A stretch of DNA of 56,292 nucleotides from Eubacteriales Family XIII. Incertae Sedis bacterium (GCA_031277015.1 JAISLZ010000035.1:1-56292); one strand, 5' to 3'. Shown: positions 17,735 to 27,509, counted from the first letter of the stretch. Numbers and translations are program-made. Notes: a model not told the origin generated them from the letters alone.

Positions 17735-19705
17735 CTATCCTTTAATTGATGTTGCTTTTTGTATCATGTTGATCTTACCGCCTGCCAGTAACATCTCTTT
17801 TTCTGCGCGGGAGAAATGCCCCACCATCCTGTACGATACACCCGTATCCGCGTTGCGCACTATGAACTCGTCTTTTTCCAGCTGCTCCCTCGCCTTCTCT
17901 ATGACGAGGCTGTCACCCATATGTATCTTTTCATAATCGCTGCTTTCGGTGAATACGAGAGTCAGGATGCCGCTATTGATGAGATTGGAGCGGTGAATGC
18001 GTGCGAAGCTCTTTGCTATGACGAACTTGATTCCGAGGTAGAGCGGCGCTAGGGCGGCGTGTTCACGACTCGAGCCCTGCCCATAATTCTCACCACCGAT
18101 GATGGCGCTCTGCCCCGCATCCCCCGCTCGCGCCGAGAATCCCGAATCTATCTTCTCGAAGCAGTAACCGGCGAGATAAGGTATGTTCGAACGGTAGGGG
18201 AGGAGCCGGCTGTCCGACGGCATGATATCGTCCGTCGTGATATTGTCGCCCGCGCGTAGCACGACCTTGCCATGGACCCTCTCCGTGAGTGCTGTGTTCC
18301 TCGGAAATGGCTTGATGTTCGGGCCCATTACCACGGGCGTGTTACCCTTGTTCGTATCGTCCGGACGAATAAAGAAATTATCATTGGGGTGGAAAATTTC
18401 TGTAGCGACGGGCGGTAGCGTGATGCCAAGCGTAACGGCGGATGTCCGTCCGTCCGTGAGTACTCCTGTGACCGCGGATATAGCCGCAGTCTCCGGGCTG
18501 ACGAGATAGACGTCCGCGTCGAGCGTTCCGCTGCGTCCCTTGAAGTTGCGGTTGAACGTGCGTAGCGACACCGCGCCGCTCCGGGGGCTTTGCCCCATGC
18601 CTATGCACGGACCGCATGCATTCTCTATGATGCGCGCGCCCGCGTCTATCAGATCCGCAAGAGCGCCGTTTCGCGCCAACCTCGCGAGGATAGACGCGGA
18701 ACCGGGCGATATGACGAGACTCACCTCGGGGTGAACACGGCGTCCCTTCAATATAGCCGCGACCTTCATCAGGTCGGTATATGACGAATTTGTACAGCTA
18801 CCTATAGCGACCTGATCCACCTTGATCCCCGCGATGTCCGATACGGCGCTGACGTTGTCAGGGCTATGCGGCATGGCCGCGAGTGGGGTCAGAGATGATA
18901 GATCAACTTCGAGCGTCTCGCCGTAGGCCGCGCCCTCGTCCGCCGAGAGTGGTCTGTAAGTTTCGGCGCGTCCTTGCGACTCTAGAAATACTCTCGTATT
19001 TTCATCCGACGGGAACAATGAAGTGGTCGCGCCGAGCTCAGCTCCCATGTTTGTAATCGTCGCGCGGTCAGTGACGGAGAGGGCTCCTACACCGTCGCCG
19101 TAGTATTCCGCGATCCTGCCGACGCCGCCCTTGACCGTAAGTTCCTTCAGCACATAGAGGATGACGTCCTTCGCACTGACCCACGGCCTGAGCTCTCCCA
19201 TCAGATGTATGCCTATGACCTGCGGAGCGGTCAGGCTGTATGTGCCGTTTGCCATCGCGACGGCTACGTCGAGACCGCCTGCACCTATGGCTATCATGCC
19301 CAGTCCGCCGCCTGTGGGCGTGTGACTATCGGAACCGAGCAGTGTCTTGCCCGGCGCACCGAAGTTCTCGAGATGAAGCTGGTGGCATATGCCGTTCCCT
19401 GGCTTTGAGAACAGCACACCGTGACGCTTCGCTACACTCTCTATAAAGGCGTGGTCATCGGCATTTTCAAATCCTGTCTGTAGCGTATTGTGATCTATGT
19501 AGGCTACGGACAGTTCGGTCGCCACCCTGTCCACTTCCATCGCCTCTAGCTGCAGATATACCATCGTACCCGTGCTATCCTGCGTCAGGGTCTGGTCTAT
19601 TCTTATAGTTATTTCGTTACCAGGAGAGAGCTCTCCGTACGTCAAGTGCTCCTCGAGTATTTTGTACGCGAGTGTCCTTTTATTGCCTGTGTTTTCTGAC
19701 ACCAT
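17735..19705 (-). CDS. acnA: aconitate hydratase (compact IPM-dehydratase-like type)
   Basis: A 656-residue [4Fe-4S] hydro-lyase interconverting citrate and isocitrate. Cluster ligands are visible in GSCTNSS and in ACGPCIGMGQSP; other landmarks are GSDSHTPTGGGLG, the linker DDIMPSDSRLLPYRSN and the swivelling-domain GQGSSREHAALAP, which contains the substrate-binding Ser-Arg. The protein is much shorter than the roughly 890-residue AcnA type and matches the compact form found in clostridia and other anaerobes; a homoaconitase-like activity cannot be excluded. GAGAGGAG precedes the ATG. First gene of an operon with gntR; a -10-like TATACT lies at 19754-19759. Confidence 0.9.
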   Translation of the reverse strand: MVSENTGNKRTLAYKILEEHLTYGELSPGNEITIRIDQTLTQDSTGTMVYLQLEAMEVDRVATELSVAYIDHNTLQTGFENADDHAFIESVAKRHGVLFSKPGNGICHQLHLENFGAPGKTLLGSDSHTPTGGGLGMIAIGAGGLDVAVAMANGTYSLTAPQVIGIHLMGELRPWVSAKDVILYVLKELTVKGGVGRIAEYYGDGVGALSVTDRATITNMGAELGATTSLFPSDENTRVFLESQGRAETYRPLSADEGAAYGETLEVDLSSLTPLAAMPHSPDNVSAVSDIAGIKVDQVAIGSCTNSSYTDLMKVAAILKGRRVHPEVSLVISPGSASILARLARNGALADLIDAGARIIENACGPCIGMGQSPRSGAVSLRTFNRNFKGRSGTLDADVYLVSPETAAISAVTGVLTDGRTSAVTLGITLPPVATEIFHPNDNFFIRPDDTNKGNTPVVMGPNIKPFPRNTALTERVHGKVVLRAGDNITTDDIMPSDSRLLPYRSNIPYLAGYCFEKIDSGFSARAGDAGQSAIIGGENYGQGSSREHAALAPLYLGIKFVIAKSFARIHRSNLINSGILTLVFTESSDYEKIHMGDSLVIEKAREQLEKDEFIVRNADTGVSYRMVGHFSRAEKEMLLAGGKINMIQKATSIKG

Positions 19706-19809
19706 ATTTCATCGCTCCTCTCGACATCAACGCCACCTCTATCGGCCTGGCGCAGTATACTCTATCTCTACCTTCCGCCGCCGCGGACACAACCGCCGCG
19801 TTTCAGCGA

Positions 19810-19825
19810 TTGTATACAATTGTAT
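19810..19825. promoter_or_regulatory. overlapping palindromes, candidate GntR operator
   Basis: Two perfect overlapping palindromes: TTGTATACAA (19810-19819) and ATACAATTGTAT (19814-19825). TTGTATACAA fits the TnGTnnnACnA-like half-site symmetry of FadR/FCD-type GntR operators. They sit between the divergent aconitase-gntR operon and the NlpC/P60 gene, about 100 bp upstream of the aconitase ATG. Confidence 0.6.
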
Positions 19826-19884
19826 CATAAGGAAAGCCACATCGTCTATCATCCGCGCGGAAAGCGCGCCAACGAGCACTGAGT

Positions 19885-19915
19885 TTGCTTTCACCCCCGC
19901 ATGTTGTTATATAAT
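19885..19915 (+). promoter_or_regulatory. promoter of the ricin-repeat NlpC/P60 gene (near-leaderless)
   Basis: TTGCTT (19885-19890) and TATAAT (19910-19915), 19-bp spacer. Only 8 nt separate the -10 from the ATG at 19924, with no Shine-Dalgarno, so the mRNA would begin at or within a base or two of the start codon. Confidence 0.6.
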
Positions 19916-19923
19916 AAATCATT

Positions 19924-22278
19924 ATGAAAAATAAAAATGTTAGAACGCTGTCGGTTATGATGGTATGCGCGGCGGTCGCGCTGGCCTTTGTCAGTCCCAT
20001 TTTTGGAGGGAACTTCTTTGAGGTATACGCGGCGAAATCCCAGGAATTGGCGTCACCAAAGAAGGTTAATGTATACGCAAAGAGCGTGAAGGCAACGCTC
20101 TCCAAGGGTCGGTATGTGATCAGGCCCCTCGTGTCCGATACGCGCGCCTTGACGGTAAAGGATGGCTCTAGGAAGACCGGCGCGAATATATATATCTATA
20201 CGAGTGACATGGCGACTAACCAACAGTTCGACGTATCATACGACTCAAAGGGCTACGCCCTCATAAGGAACGTCAAGTCAAAAAAGTACATCAGCGTGTC
20301 CGGCAAAAAGGCGAAGAAGGGCGTTAACGTCGTACAGGCGTCCAAAAGTTCCTCAAAGAAGCATCGTTGGATCCTCGAAGCAGCCGGTACCAGCTACGGG
20401 CAACCGGTTTTCCGCGTGCGTAGCGCTCTTGCGAGCAAATATTATCTCCAGCTAGCCGGAAGTAAGGATCGTGACGCGGCCAATATACGCCTGTGGACGA
20501 AAAACAAATCCAAAGCCGGGAAGTTCGTTTTCATAAGCACGAAATCCTACGCGGAGCCAGCGGCAGGCCCGGCTATAGAGGACGGAATATATAGGATAGG
20601 CAGCGCTCTGTCATCATCGCTCAACCTTGCGATACCGGGCGGCTCGATCAGAAACGGAGTCGCTCCCGCTCTCGCCTCGAAAAGTAGCGGCTCGCTCTCG
20701 CAATTGTTTATTTTCACATACAAGGACGGCTATTATCAGATAAGATCGCTCGTGAGCGCCAAGAGCCTGACGGTCAAGTACGGCAGCGTACTCGCAAAAG
20801 CGAAGGTCGCCCAAGACTCCGATAAATCCAAATCATATCAGCGTTTCAAACTGACGCCGCGATCGGATGGTACGTATAACATCATCTCAAAAGCAGGCGG
20901 CCTCGCGTTGCGTGTCGCTGCTGGCGCTGCGGCGTCCGGGCGTCCGCTTGAGACATACTATCCGTCTTCGCAGAAGTCGCAGAAGTTCACTCTGACGCCG
21001 GTCAGCAGTATCAAGCTCTCGTCAGGGGTTTATGCCATATCTCCATACTCGAAGGATGAACTGAATCTCTCGATCGCGGGTGCGAGCAGGACCGGCGGCG
21101 CAGAGGCCACAGCTACTGAGGATGGCCGCAGTTTCGCACAGAAGTTCACCATCACAAGAATGGCCGGCGGGGCTTATTCGATCAAGAACGCCCATTCACA
21201 GCTATTGCTTGCGGCGGATGATTCCGTCGTCATACAGACCAAAGAGGCGGATGGCGGCCCTTCCGATGATCAGATGTGGTATGCGGAGCTGATGGCTGGA
21301 GGCATGAGATTTGTGAACAAATCTTCTGGCATGGCCATGCGGCTCGTCGACGGCGATGATAGCTATGGCATAGAGCTCGCTTCTCCGTCGGATTCCACTA
21401 AGCAGGCGTTCGTTCCGCTCAAGACGGGGCTGTTCGACGCGGGGCAGTACCGCATAGACTCGCGTTCGGATGCCGGATCGCTCGAGGTCAAGGGCTCGTC
21501 CTTTTTTAACTTGTCCAATATTCAGGCATCCGCTGCCGACGGTAGCGGTGCGCAGGCATGGTTCGTGAAGGTAAATTCCGACGGCTCTGTTACCGTCAGA
21601 AATGAACGCTCCGGCAAACCCATCGAAGTGGCGGGATCCTCACCCGGCGCGAACGTCAGACAAAACAAATCCTCGGGCGGCAAGGTCCAGAAGTGGTACA
21701 TGGAAGAGAGCGGCGACGGTTGGTATAGGCTACGCTCCGCTTCGGGAGGTAATTACCTGGAAGCGGATGCCGCGAGTGTGGACGCTGCCGGCAACACGAA
21801 TGTCAGGACGGTCCCGGGCGAAGGCTCTGATGATACATCGGACATTATGGAGTGGCGCTTCGTGCCGACCAAGGTGAAGAAAGCCGGTCCCGTTATGCCC
21901 AAGGTCGCAGCCGACGCGGTGGAGAAGGAGGCGAGGAAGCACCTCGGAAAGAGGTACGTGTTCGGTGCAGAGGGACCAGGGACCTTTGACTGTTCCGGCT
22001 ACGTCTACTACGTTATGAACCACAGCGGCATCAAGGAGATGAGCCGCGTCACCGCGCAGGACATCTACGATTCGTGCGTCAAGATACCGGCCTCGGAAGC
22101 GAGGCGTGGCGACCTGGTATTTTTCAAGAACACATATAGGACCGACCGGACGGTGACTCATCTGGGCATATATCTAGGCGGCGGCAGGATGATACACGCG
22201 GGCAGCCCCGTGCAGATATCGAAGGTGAACACGAAATATTACAAAGCCCACTTCTACGCGTACGCCAGGATCGCGTGA
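19924..22278 (+). CDS. secreted ricin-type beta-trefoil repeats with C-terminal NlpC/P60 peptidase
   Basis: A 784-residue exported cell-wall hydrolase. Signal peptide (about 1-35, LSVMMVCAAVALAFVSPIFGG); at least four RICIN-like beta-trefoil segments (about 55-650, with repeated YxIRSxxSxKxLxV and QKFTL patterns) that should bind carbohydrate; and a C-terminal NlpC/P60 domain with catalytic Cys690 (FDCSGYV), His746 (THLGIYLG) and His758 (MIHAG). NlpC/P60 enzymes cut D-Glu-meso-DAP or related peptide bonds in peptidoglycan. The ATG has no Shine-Dalgarno but a TATAAT 8 nt upstream. The divergent neighbour is the aconitase operon. Confidence 0.92.
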   Translation: MKNKNVRTLSVMMVCAAVALAFVSPIFGGNFFEVYAAKSQELASPKKVNVYAKSVKATLSKGRYVIRPLVSDTRALTVKDGSRKTGANIYIYTSDMATNQQFDVSYDSKGYALIRNVKSKKYISVSGKKAKKGVNVVQASKSSSKKHRWILEAAGTSYGQPVFRVRSALASKYYLQLAGSKDRDAANIRLWTKNKSKAGKFVFISTKSYAEPAAGPAIEDGIYRIGSALSSSLNLAIPGGSIRNGVAPALASKSSGSLSQLFIFTYKDGYYQIRSLVSAKSLTVKYGSVLAKAKVAQDSDKSKSYQRFKLTPRSDGTYNIISKAGGLALRVAAGAAASGRPLETYYPSSQKSQKFTLTPVSSIKLSSGVYAISPYSKDELNLSIAGASRTGGAEATATEDGRSFAQKFTITRMAGGAYSIKNAHSQLLLAADDSVVIQTKEADGGPSDDQMWYAELMAGGMRFVNKSSGMAMRLVDGDDSYGIELASPSDSTKQAFVPLKTGLFDAGQYRIDSRSDAGSLEVKGSSFFNLSNIQASAADGSGAQAWFVKVNSDGSVTVRNERSGKPIEVAGSSPGANVRQNKSSGGKVQKWYMEESGDGWYRLRSASGGNYLEADAASVDAAGNTNVRTVPGEGSDDTSDIMEWRFVPTKVKKAGPVMPKVAADAVEKEARKHLGKRYVFGAEGPGTFDCSGYVYYVMNHSGIKEMSRVTAQDIYDSCVKIPASEARRGDLVFFKNTYRTDRTVTHLGIYLGGGRMIHAGSPVQISKVNTKYYKAHFYAYARIA

Positions 22279-22323
22279 CCTCGCGCGTCGTTTCGTTATT
22301 TGTAGTGAGGCCATCCAGTCCAT

Positions 22324-22352
22324 TTGACAAGGCGGGGCGGACGGTATATTAT
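22324..22352 (+). promoter_or_regulatory. consensus promoter in the gap before the pilin gene
   Basis: TTGACA (22324-22329), 17-bp spacer, TATTAT (22347-22352). It lies 340 bp upstream of the next ATG, with a strong terminator in between, so it seems to drive a separate short transcript. Confidence 0.7.
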
Positions 22353-22487
22353 TTATTGCATAAACCTCACGCACGTGAGTTAGTGGGTGCGTGGGATGCT
22401 GGTAATTGGTGGGTGTGGATCTCGGGGTGAGAGGAAAGTCAAAAGGCGTGATGATCACAACATATAGCGAACTGGAAATATCTAACA

Positions 22488-22496
22488 GGGGGGGGG
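22488..22496 (+). repeat. homopolymeric G9 tract
   Basis: Nine consecutive G residues in the non-coding unit between a consensus promoter and a terminator. Tracts of this length are prone to slipped-strand length change. Confidence 0.8.
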
Positions 22497-22559
22497 CAGA
22501 ATAATCTAGACTCGGCCCATTCGGTCTATTTCTTCATTATATTAAATACTGATACAGAT

Positions 22560-22588
22560 GCGGAGCGGACTATCTGCTCCGCGTTTTT
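22560..22588 (+). terminator. intrinsic terminator
   Basis: GCGGAGC (22560-22566) pairs with GCTCCGC (22576-22582) around a 9-nt loop, followed by GTTTTT. A clear Rho-independent terminator upstream of the pilin gene. Confidence 0.85.
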
Positions 22589-22692
22589 GTGCGTGCAAAC
22601 ACATCTTTGTAAACAAACCAAGTTATCCGTTGGTATCCGTAGAGATACCTCGCAATATAAATATCAATAGTTATTAAGGAAAGGAGCAGACA

Positions 22693-23397
22693 ATGAACAT
22701 GACCCCAAAGAAACGGTTGGTGAACAGGAGAGGGCGCAAGGGCTTCACTCTCGTGGAGGTCATCGTCGTCCTCGTCATCTTAGCCATACTCGCCGCCATA
22801 GCGATACCTGCGTTGACTGGCTACATCGACAAGGCGCAGTGGATGAAACTGAAGTCGATGATGAATACATATCGCACGGCCGTCCAAACGATGATCATCG
22901 AAGAAGTGACCGATAACGGTGGGACCATACCGATATACAATGGTAATACCGGTGATAATGGCGGATATTTTCAAGATGTGCGCAACACTGATTATAATGG
23001 ACATCCAATATATACGTTCTTGCGCCTGTCATCCAAAGGTAAGGCTGAGCTCGAAAAGCTGACCGGTGACTCTGAATTGATGAAGTACTTAGGCGATGCG
23101 AGTGTTAACTGCGAAGCAGACCTAACAGTCAAGCAATGTCAATTGTCCCGTGTGGCCTCGAGCTATCTTCCTACAGCTACATCTGCTCATATACTCATGT
23201 GTATATGGTTGGCCGATCTGCCTGCGACGGATATATATATGGAGTATTTTTCCAACCAGATAGCAACAGCATCAGATAAAACAACATGGAGTTACAAAAT
23301 TGGTTCACAAATGACCTCCGGTTTCAACGCCTTCGACATCACTCGCAAGACCAGCGGTAATTGGGAGTGGATAGATGCGGAGAAAATTCATCCTTAG
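22693..23397 (+). CDS. type IV pilin-like / pseudopilin protein
   Basis: A 234-residue protein with a class III (prepilin) signal: basic leader ending RKG, then FTLVEVIVVLVILAILAAIA, the hydrophobic helix with Glu at position 5 of the mature protein. Prepilin peptidase would cut after the Gly and methylate the Phe. The globular part is Thr/Asn-rich with cysteines around residues 138-176, perhaps a disulfide. AGGAAAGGAG precedes the ATG. No pilus ATPase, inner-membrane platform or prepilin peptidase gene is next to it, so its machinery must lie elsewhere. It may be a major pilin or an independent pseudopilin. Confidence 0.9.
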   Translation: MNMTPKKRLVNRRGRKGFTLVEVIVVLVILAILAAIAIPALTGYIDKAQWMKLKSMMNTYRTAVQTMIIEEVTDNGGTIPIYNGNTGDNGGYFQDVRNTDYNGHPIYTFLRLSSKGKAELEKLTGDSELMKYLGDASVNCEADLTVKQCQLSRVASSYLPTATSAHILMCIWLADLPATDIYMEYFSNQIATASDKTTWSYKIGSQMTSGFNAFDITRKTSGNWEWIDAEKIHP

Positions 23398-23516
23398 CGA
23401 CACAAGCGCCCTCTGAGGCCGCTATGCGATTTATTTTCCAAAATAAAAATGAAAATTCAACCGTGCGTGTGGTCTTTTGCCCCAAATGTGTTATTATGAT
23501 TACCGTTACGCGTTAG

Positions 23517-23576
23517 GGAAACTCTGATTAACGCTTGCCCGGCACTGACGTGTGCAAGATGTTAATCGGTGTTCCC
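23517..23576. mobile_element. MITE-like hairpin repeat, copy 1
   Basis: A 60-bp imperfect palindrome: GGAAACTCTGATTAAC at the left end and, inverted, GGGAACACCGATTAAC at the right. It is flanked by TTAG (23513-23516) and TTGG (23577-23580), a near-match to the TTAG duplication of copy 2 at 46180. It has no coding capacity and lies in the 5' region of the permease gene. Confidence 0.6.
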
Positions 23577-23608
23577 TTGGTCGAATAATACGTGAGAAAT
23601 CGAGGGCG

Positions 23609-24943
23609 ATGAAGTACGGGCTGGACGACCCCATAGAACTCAATAAGACGTTGGCCTACGGCTTCCAGCATATGATTCTTTTCATCGCGAACGCGGCCAT
23701 CATGCCGGTGATAGTCGCGAAGGCGATAGGTCTGGAGCACGTGGCAATATCGGATATGCTTTTGCGCACGCTGTTTCTGTGCGGAGTACTTTCGATCGTC
23801 CAGACGCGTTTCGGACACAGGTATCCCATCATCGACGGACCGAGCGGGCTTTGGATCACGGTACTCATCAATTTGGGCGCCGTCACTTCATCGCTCGGAG
23901 GTGATTTCACCGCATTGAGGACGGATATAGAATTTGGCATGCTGATTGCGGGCGTCTTCATATTCCTGCTTGGAATATCGGGGAAGATGAAATATATAGC
24001 GGCTCTGTTTTCACCGATGGTTAACGGCATTTTCCTCGTTCTCATGCCGATACAGCTCAGCAAAAGTTTTGTCGCGGGTATGTTCGGGAACATCAACGGC
24101 GGAACAGATATCAAGGGAGAGGATTTCCTCGCTTTCTGGATCACCGCTCTGGTCATGCTCATTATCAACATCAAGGGCAATGGATTCCTTCGTAGCATCG
24201 CTATACTCGTCGGCGTAGCTGCCGGCTGGATTGCCGCGGCGGTCCTCGGTATCACCGATTTCAGCGGGATGGAGAATATGGCAAATATCTTCCAATTGCC
24301 GGAGATATTTGCCTGGGGTACGCCCACGGCTGACGTGGGCATCATCATCACCTGCGTAATAGGGTCCTTCCTTCTTTTTGCGAACGTGATCGCCAGTATC
24401 GTCGGCATGGCGGATGTGCTGGATGAGGAGCTTACGGAAAAGCAGATGGACAGGAGTACGATGTGCTATGGACTCTCGTCGTTCATGACAGGTGTGTTCC
24501 CGACTGTCGGTTTTACCGTATTTGCCACGTCAATGGGCATCGTAAGACTGACCGGTGTCGCTACCCGCAAGCCTTTTTATCTCGGCTCCGCCGCGATGCT
24601 CGCGCTGGGGGTGTTCGCTCCGGTCGGACTTTTTTTCGCCTCAATACCTCCATCCGTCGGGTACGGTGCGATGATGGTGCTGTTTGCCGTCATCGTCAAG
24701 CAGGGCGTCGATTGCTTCAGGAAGGCGCATCTCACCGAGCGCAAGGGCTTTGCGCTCGGTGTTTCGATGCTTGCGGGCACGGGAGTCATGATGCAACCCT
24801 TTGACGTGTTTCACAATCTTCCCGATGTCATCGTGCCTTTTGCCTCGAACGGGCTCCTCGTCGGAGTCATCTTGTCGGTCGTGCTTGAACAGATACTGAA
24901 AGACAAGCCGCGTAAACGATTTATTTCAAAAAAACCTTCGTAG
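23609..24943 (+). CDS. uracil/xanthine permease (NCS2 family)
   Basis: About 444 residues, a polytopic inner-membrane transporter of the nucleobase:cation symporter-2 family. It opens with MKYGLDDPIELNKTLAYGFQHM, the characteristic QH motif of NCS2 transporters; the substrate-site region near TM10 is represented by FMTGVFPTVGFTVF. Uracil and xanthine branches cannot be separated confidently by eye. Start chosen at the ATG at 23609, where family similarity begins, with GAGGG close upstream; an in-frame GTG at 23552 would start inside the hairpin repeat. Confidence 0.88.
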   Translation: MKYGLDDPIELNKTLAYGFQHMILFIANAAIMPVIVAKAIGLEHVAISDMLLRTLFLCGVLSIVQTRFGHRYPIIDGPSGLWITVLINLGAVTSSLGGDFTALRTDIEFGMLIAGVFIFLLGISGKMKYIAALFSPMVNGIFLVLMPIQLSKSFVAGMFGNINGGTDIKGEDFLAFWITALVMLIINIKGNGFLRSIAILVGVAAGWIAAAVLGITDFSGMENMANIFQLPEIFAWGTPTADVGIIITCVIGSFLLFANVIASIVGMADVLDEELTEKQMDRSTMCYGLSSFMTGVFPTVGFTVFATSMGIVRLTGVATRKPFYLGSAAMLALGVFAPVGLFFASIPPSVGYGAMMVLFAVIVKQGVDCFRKAHLTERKGFALGVSMLAGTGVMMQPFDVFHNLPDVIVPFASNGLLVGVILSVVLEQILKDKPRKRFISKKPS

Positions 24944-24947
24944 CCCC

Positions 24948-24975
24948 TTGACAAGACATTGTAATGATGTAAAAT
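24948..24975 (+). promoter_or_regulatory. groESL promoter
   Basis: TTGACA (24948-24953), 16-bp spacer, TAAAAT (24970-24975). The CIRCE operator begins 5 bp after the -10, covering the start of transcription. Confidence 0.85.
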
Positions 24976-24980
24976 AGACA

Positions 24981-25007
24981 TTAGCACTCACCAACATAGA
25001 GTGCTAA
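24981..25007 (+). promoter_or_regulatory. CIRCE operator of groESL
   Basis: Perfect CIRCE (TTAGCACTC, 9-bp spacer, GAGTGCTAA) just downstream of the -10. HrcA repressor site. The half-sites equal those upstream of clpB; only the spacer differs. Confidence 0.97.
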
Positions 25008-25045
25008 CAAATACGGAATACCAGAACGAAAGGAGTTACAGCGAA

Positions 25046-25324
25046 ATGAGTGTCGGAATCAAACCTATCAACGACTACGTCCTCATAAAGAGGGTGGAGG
25101 CCGAGGAGAAGACCGCGAGCGGGATCGTCCTGCCCAGCCAGGCTAAGGAACAGCCGCAGATCGCGAAGGTCATAGAGGTCGGCCCCGGTACCGACGAGGT
25201 CAAGATGGTCGTCAAGGCGGGCGACAAGGTCATCTTCGGTCAGTACGGTGGTATGGACATCAAGTATGATGGCGAAGAATACAAGCTCGTGCGTCAGAAT
25301 GACATCTACGCTACGGTGAAATAA
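25046..25324 (+). CDS. groES: co-chaperonin GroES
   Basis: A 92-residue Hsp10 that forms the heptameric lid of the GroEL chamber. Family features are IKPINDYVLIKRVEAEEKTASGIVLP (mobile loop around ETASGI-like KTASGI) and the C-terminal YDGEEYKLVRQNDIYATVK. The ATG at 25046 is preceded by AAAGGAG; earlier in-frame codons fall inside the CIRCE. First gene of the CIRCE-controlled groESL operon, 27 nt before groEL. Confidence 0.98.
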   Translation: MSVGIKPINDYVLIKRVEAEEKTASGIVLPSQAKEQPQIAKVIEVGPGTDEVKMVVKAGDKVIFGQYGGMDIKYDGEEYKLVRQNDIYATVK

Positions 25325-26980
<1,656 letters not shown>

Positions 26981-27048
26981 TCACGCACATTCCCCGGAGG
27001 GGCGTAGGGTAGGATTTCTCCCTTATGCGCCACTCAAAACGATAAAGA

Positions 27049-27080
27049 AAAAGTCCGGCTTTAAGAAACGCCGGACTTTT
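27049..27080. terminator. bidirectional terminator after groEL
   Basis: AAAAGTCCGGC (27049-27059) pairs with GCCGGACTTTT (27070-27080) around a 10-nt loop. The A-run and T-run make it work in both directions, fitting its position between groEL and the convergent small gene at 27142. Confidence 0.92.
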
Positions 27081-27141
27081 CTATTAGATGCGGCTGAATT
27101 AAATAGGGAAGGGGGTCAGCCGCTTGAGACAAGCTGATTGA

Positions 27142-27372
27142 TCATTCGCCCTTTTTGAGCGGGTTTGCGGGCTGGGCGTCGTTTGCTACGGCGTCATGCT
27201 GCTTTTCATAATTTGCGTTGGCAAGGTTACCGATGGCGTATTCGCAGCATTGCACGACGAGATTGTTCATCGACACGCCCATATCGTGCGCCGTCTGGCC
27301 GAGTTCTTTGACGAGCTCGGTCGGCATTCTGAAAGTCTTGTTTGTGTATTCTGGTTTCACCACTTTGAACAT
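27142..27372 (-). CDS. small ribbon-helix-helix-like protein
   Basis: A 76-residue protein. The N-terminal KTFRMPTELVKELGQTAH reads like an Arc/CopG-type beta strand followed by helix A, and MGVSMNNLVVQCCEYAI like helix B, which suggests a dimeric DNA-binding fold. The C-terminal 25 residues are polar and probably disordered. AGAGGTGAG precedes the ATG by 5 nt. No toxin gene lies next to it, so it may be an orphan regulator or antitoxin. Function unknown. Confidence 0.7.
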   Translation of the reverse strand: MFKVVKPEYTNKTFRMPTELVKELGQTAHDMGVSMNNLVVQCCEYAIGNLANANYEKQHDAVANDAQPANPLKKGE

Positions 27373-27427
27373 TGGCTCACCTCTTTTGTCGTAATCATTC
27401 TAGCTATTCTTTTCGGTGTATGTCCAT

Positions 27428-27466
27428 GGAAACCTGGATTAATCATATTCCGCAATCAGTGTCTCC
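27428..27466. repeat. 39-bp hairpin repeat, tandem copy A
   Basis: A short imperfect palindrome beginning GGAAACCTGGATTAATC and ending AATCAGTGTCTCC. Its end resembles the inverted ends of the hairpins at 23517 and 46180. The internal segment ATTAATCATAT-(T)CCGCAATCAG recurs almost identically in copy B 4 bp further on. Confidence 0.6.
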
Positions 27467-27470
27467 TTGT

Positions 27471-27509
27471 GGGAGCGCCGATTAATCATATCCGCAATCA
27501 GTGTCTCCC
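27471..27509. repeat. 39-bp hairpin repeat, tandem copy B
   Basis: Second copy, GGGAGCGCCGATT at one end and AATCAGTGTCTCC(C) at the other, in the same orientation as copy A. Both lie in the gap between the ribbon-helix-helix gene and tyrA, which otherwise holds only the tyrA promoter. Confidence 0.6.

Larger units (their letters stand above)
22359..22588 (+). ncRNA. candidate non-coding RNA of about 230 nt
   Basis: The stretch from the predicted start of the 22324 promoter to the terminator at 22588 holds no plausible ORF. It can form alternative 5' hairpins: CTCAC/GTGAG (about 22366-22379) or CACGCAC/GTGCGTG (about 22370-22395), which exclude each other. GAGGAAAGTC recalls part of RNase P RNA, but the other conserved RNase P elements and the length do not fit. 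It also has a run of nine G. It may be a small RNA or a terminated leader; I cannot assign a family. Confidence 0.4.

Noticed and set aside
22430-22445. GAGGAAAGTC as a sign of RNase P RNA
   Set aside because: Only this short block matches; the unit is too short and the other universally conserved RNase P segments are not seen.
27142-27372. Ribbon-helix-helix gene as half of a toxin-antitoxin pair
   Set aside because: No toxin-sized gene flanks it: groEL converges on one side and a repeat-bearing gap lies on the other.
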